A stretch of DNA of 34,492 nt from Lindgomyces ingoldianus (lineage: Eukaryota > Ascomycota > Dothideomycetes > Pleosporales > Lindgomycetaceae). Numbering within the stretch: the first letter of the stretch is position 1; every line of letters starts with the position of its first letter. The translations under genes were made by a program, and so were the position numbers. The DNA lies in the NCBI RefSeq assembly GCF_010093535.1, contig NW_022985211.1, positions 1-34,492 of the forward strand. The letters are read 5' to 3'. Positions 32,528 to 34,492 of this stretch are shown here, piece by piece. The notes beneath the pieces are model-generated. The model saw nothing but the letters and a program-made list of their open reading frames with translations, did no database searches and was not told where the DNA came from.

Positions 32528-32595
32528 AGCAAGAACATGTCAGAAGCGAGAACGTGTCAGGGGCGAGAACGTGTCAGAGGCAGGAACACGTCAAG
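32528..32595 (+). repeat. Four-copy 17-base tandem repeat
   Basis: Units AGC(A/G)AGAAC(A/G)TGTCAGA-like occur at 32528-32544, 32545-32561, 32562-32578 and 32579-32595; the central two are nearly identical (GCGAGAACGTGTCAG). Differences among copies are mainly C/T and G/A. Confidence 0.85.
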
Positions 32596-32640
32596 CTAGT
32601 GCTAGAATGCGTTCTCTTAATTAAAGTTAACAATTAACTA

Positions 32641-33179
32641 ATTTCTAGATAACTAATCTTAAAATCGCATAAACCTTAGGTTCTAAAGAGAGAATTTAGC
32701 TAAATCTAATTAGGGCTAAGAATTAGCTAGCTATTATTTACTTTTAAGCATTACTTTACTTGCAAGCTTGCTTTGTAATAAAAAGAGGTTTAGCTATTAA
32801 AGTTAGTAGTTATTTAGCTTTAGTAGTAAGCATTTTACTTTAGCTATAGCTAGAGTGTGTTATAAACTTTATACTTAAGTTTAAAAGGAGTTAAAAGTTA
32901 GGTATTAATATTTATCTTTAATTTTAATAAGTTATTAGTAGTTTTTAAGTTTCTACTTTAGCACGCTTTTTATAACTTTTCTAAAAGTAATTTTAATTAT
33001 AAAGAATAAAAAGTTTTTAAATTTTTATTTATAATAACTAAATAATTTAATATACTAGTGTGTAAAAATTATAACTTAAACTAAATTAACCGCTTTTTAA
33101 AGTTAGATATAGTTAAATAAATAATTAATATAATATTATTAATAAAGCTATTACTACTAAAGTAAGTTTTTTAATATAA
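32641..33179. other. RIP-mutated DNA, no gene recognised
   Basis: Very AT-rich, with no readable protein remnant or terminal repeat. Confidence 0.4.
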
Positions 33180-33470
33180 TGTAGTAGCATAGGCAAGATA
33201 ATAGGTTTAAATGCAGTAGAAATCTACTTAGAAGCCTATAGAAGTGCGTAAAGACTTAATAACCTAGGAATTCTATTAACACCTATAGTCCTTGTATAAA
33301 AGAATATTAGAAAACTACTAAGCTAGCTAAGAGAAAAGTTGCAACTAAATACTTGGAGAAATAGAAGTAACTGTAGGGGATAGAGTTAAGTTAGAGCTAG
33401 AGCTAATACAAGAACCCTTTAGATAGGTTCTAAGCAACCTAAGATAAAACAATTTATAACAATTGTTATA
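33180..33470 (-). mobile_element. RIP-mutated solo LTR of family D
   Basis: 291 bases aligning along the full length with the clean solo LTR at 28360-28649 in the same orientation (TGTAGTAGCATAGGCAAG against TGTAACAGCGCAGGCAAG), but almost every CpA or CpG has changed. The target duplication is no longer clear (TATAA before, AAAAT after). It shows that a 290-base copy of this family can be mutated. Confidence 0.75.
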
Positions 33471-33475
33471 AAAAT

Positions 33476-33633
33476 CCTTGCGCATATAGCTTAAGTATGT
33501 ACTTAACAATTACCTGCTCTTTATTATTACCTAGCTTTTGTAAGTTAGCTATAGAATTAGCTTATAAAGGTTGTCTAGTGTGTTAGTTATTTATTATCTT
33601 TTAACAGACTTTGTATATAGCTATAGCATGTTA
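33476..33633 (-). mobile_element. Fragment of pogo-type transposase, N-terminal part
   Basis: The stretch GCATATAGCTTAAGTATGTACTTAAC onward aligns with 1365-1525 and 29345-29500 of the pogo copies, including a TTATAAAGGTTGTCTAGTGTGTTA block. It has no terminal repeat of its own and abuts the LTR on the left and a family-2 pogo end on the right. Confidence 0.5.
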
Positions 33634-34445
33634 ACGTACTTCACAGGCGAGTTACTTACACATCTAAGTTGCTTACTTTTACTAAGACCCTACTAAACTA
33701 CTCTTTCTACACTAATGCATTTCTAATAACACTACTTAAATGCGCTAAAAGAACATTAGATATAGCTTACACTCTAAGCTTTTAAATATAACATAAAACT
33801 TTTAAAAAAACATGCTACAGCTGTATATAAAGTTTTATAAAAGATAATAAATAACTATAGTACTAGATAACCTTTATACGCTAATTCTATAGCTAAATTA
33901 CAAAGGCTAGGTAATAAAAAAAAGTAGGCAATTATTAAGACTATACTTAAGCTATATATGTAAGGAATTTCCTCTTAAATAGCATTTATAGCTAATATAG
34001 CTAATTCTTTACACGCTAAGCATAATCTAGGCTATATTTACATAAACTAGCCTAGTATGTTTATAAAGTGTTATTTAAAGCTTAAAGTAAAGTTTTAAGT
34101 GTAAGTATAGTTAAAAAATATTTAGCTAATTATAAAGCCTATTTTACTAAAGTTATACATGTTATTATTTTAGATGCTATACTTAGCTTTAATATTCTTT
34201 ATAAGGCTAAACCTGCTTTAAATTACTTTAGAACTTTTATAAAAAGCTTTTTTATAGTTATACTTACACTTAAATGTTACTTTAAGATTTAAATAATGCG
34301 TTATAAATATATAAGGCTAGTTTATAATAATATAGCCTAGATTATGCTTAGCGCGTAAAGAATTAGCTATATTAGCTATAAATGCTATTTATAGAGAAAT
34401 TCCTTACGCATATAGCTTAAGTATAGTCTTAATAATTACCTGCTT
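33634..34445 (-). mobile_element. Rearranged family-2 pogo element with an inverted repeat
   Basis: Begins with the family-2 end ACGTACTTCACAGGCGAG after TA (33632-33633). It continues for about 200 bases in parallel with 23063-23261 and then carries transposase N-terminal sequence twice in opposite orientation. Arms 33922-34113 and 34253-34445 are complementary over about 190 bases with some mismatches, separated by about 140 bases that include the YNFDE-type region. The right terminal repeat is not present before the sequence changes at 34446. Confidence 0.6.
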
Positions 34446-34446
34446 C

Positions 34447-34492
34447 TTGTCAGATATGCGCACCTACTGTCAAGACAGGAGGAACGTTTGAC
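34447..34492. other. Normal-composition edge
   Basis: The last 46 bases leave the RIP-mutated composition (GATATGCGCACCTACTGTC). Too short to interpret. Confidence 0.3.

Larger units (their letters stand above)
32015..32640. other. Unmutated island with internal repeats
   Basis: Normal-composition DNA without a supported gene, sitting between the family E LTR and RIP-mutated DNA. It is dominated by the two-copy repeat and the 17-base tandem array listed separately. It could be the leader of a family E element or unrelated minisatellite DNA. Confidence 0.4.
22508..34446. repeat. Right RIP-mutated, AT-rich block
   Basis: The composition shifts sharply near 22508 to the same TpA-rich, stop-saturated DNA as on the left. 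Coding remnants of a chromovirus, a gag-only LTR element and pogo transposons can be read only by allowing TAA and TAG for Q or W. Clean islands occur at 25200-25660, 26323-26460, 28360-28649, 30420-30510 and 31837-32600, mostly LTRs or tandem repeats. Confidence 0.85.

Noticed and set aside
1..34492. CRISPR arrays, rRNA, tRNA genes and bacterial operon signals
   Set aside because: No spaced direct-repeat array, no recognisable RNA gene, and introns plus RIP show a fungal genome.

Overview
This window looks like a chromosome segment of a filamentous ascomycete, possibly a Eurotiomycete and possibly subtelomeric. The evidence is short GT..AG introns of 50-78 bases, Ty3-type chromoviruses, pogo/Fot1-type DNA transposons, and long blocks in which C-to-T and G-to-A change has turned nearly every CAG, CAA and TGG into a stop and left DNA dominated by TpA. 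That is the signature of repeat-induced point mutation (RIP). Species and chromosome position cannot be fixed from this sequence alone.

Layout. Bases 1-300 are ordinary-composition DNA without a recognised gene. About 301-12835 is a RIP-mutated graveyard. It holds an internally deleted pogo-like element (564-1694), a degraded cysteine-rich reading frame cut by a 590-base solo LTR (2606-3195), a complete 5.67-kb chromovirus on the minus strand (3912-9576, matched 318-base LTRs, 5-base target duplication), and a degraded superfamily-2 DExH helicase frame on the minus strand (about 11880 down to 9582). The helicase frame is cut by a 204-base solo LTR (10815-11018) and probably by the chromovirus.

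Bases 12836-22505 form a gene island of normal composition with two intact-looking genes, divergently transcribed from a 1.2-kb shared upstream region: an amino-acid permease (minus, three exons, about 638 residues) and a large protein with a beta-propeller-like C-terminus (plus, four exons, about 1078 residues). Near the right edge lies a frameshifted, truncated pogo-like transposase fragment that RIP has not touched.

From about 22506 a second RIP block runs almost to the end. It contains the 3' part of a second chromovirus with its 3' LTR (23262-25370), two copies of a 178-base LTR (25972 and 31837), and a three-level nest. The nest is a small LTR element that carries only a gag-like frame (26323-30510, target duplication CATCT), interrupted by a near full-length pogo element (27520-29678, TA duplication), which is itself interrupted by a clean solo LTR of the same family as the outer element (28360-28649, duplication AAGGC). 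Short unmutated tandem repeats lie at 32037-32595. A rearranged pogo fragment with a 190-base inverted repeat closes the window.

The parts fit a fungal pattern in which transposons accumulate in and are silenced by RIP, leaving AT-rich heterochromatin-like flanks around a small gene island. The most informative observations are the hidden helicase, the mirror-image RIP gradients in paired LTRs, and the gag-only nested element. All calls come from reading the sequence by eye; no alignment or database search was run.
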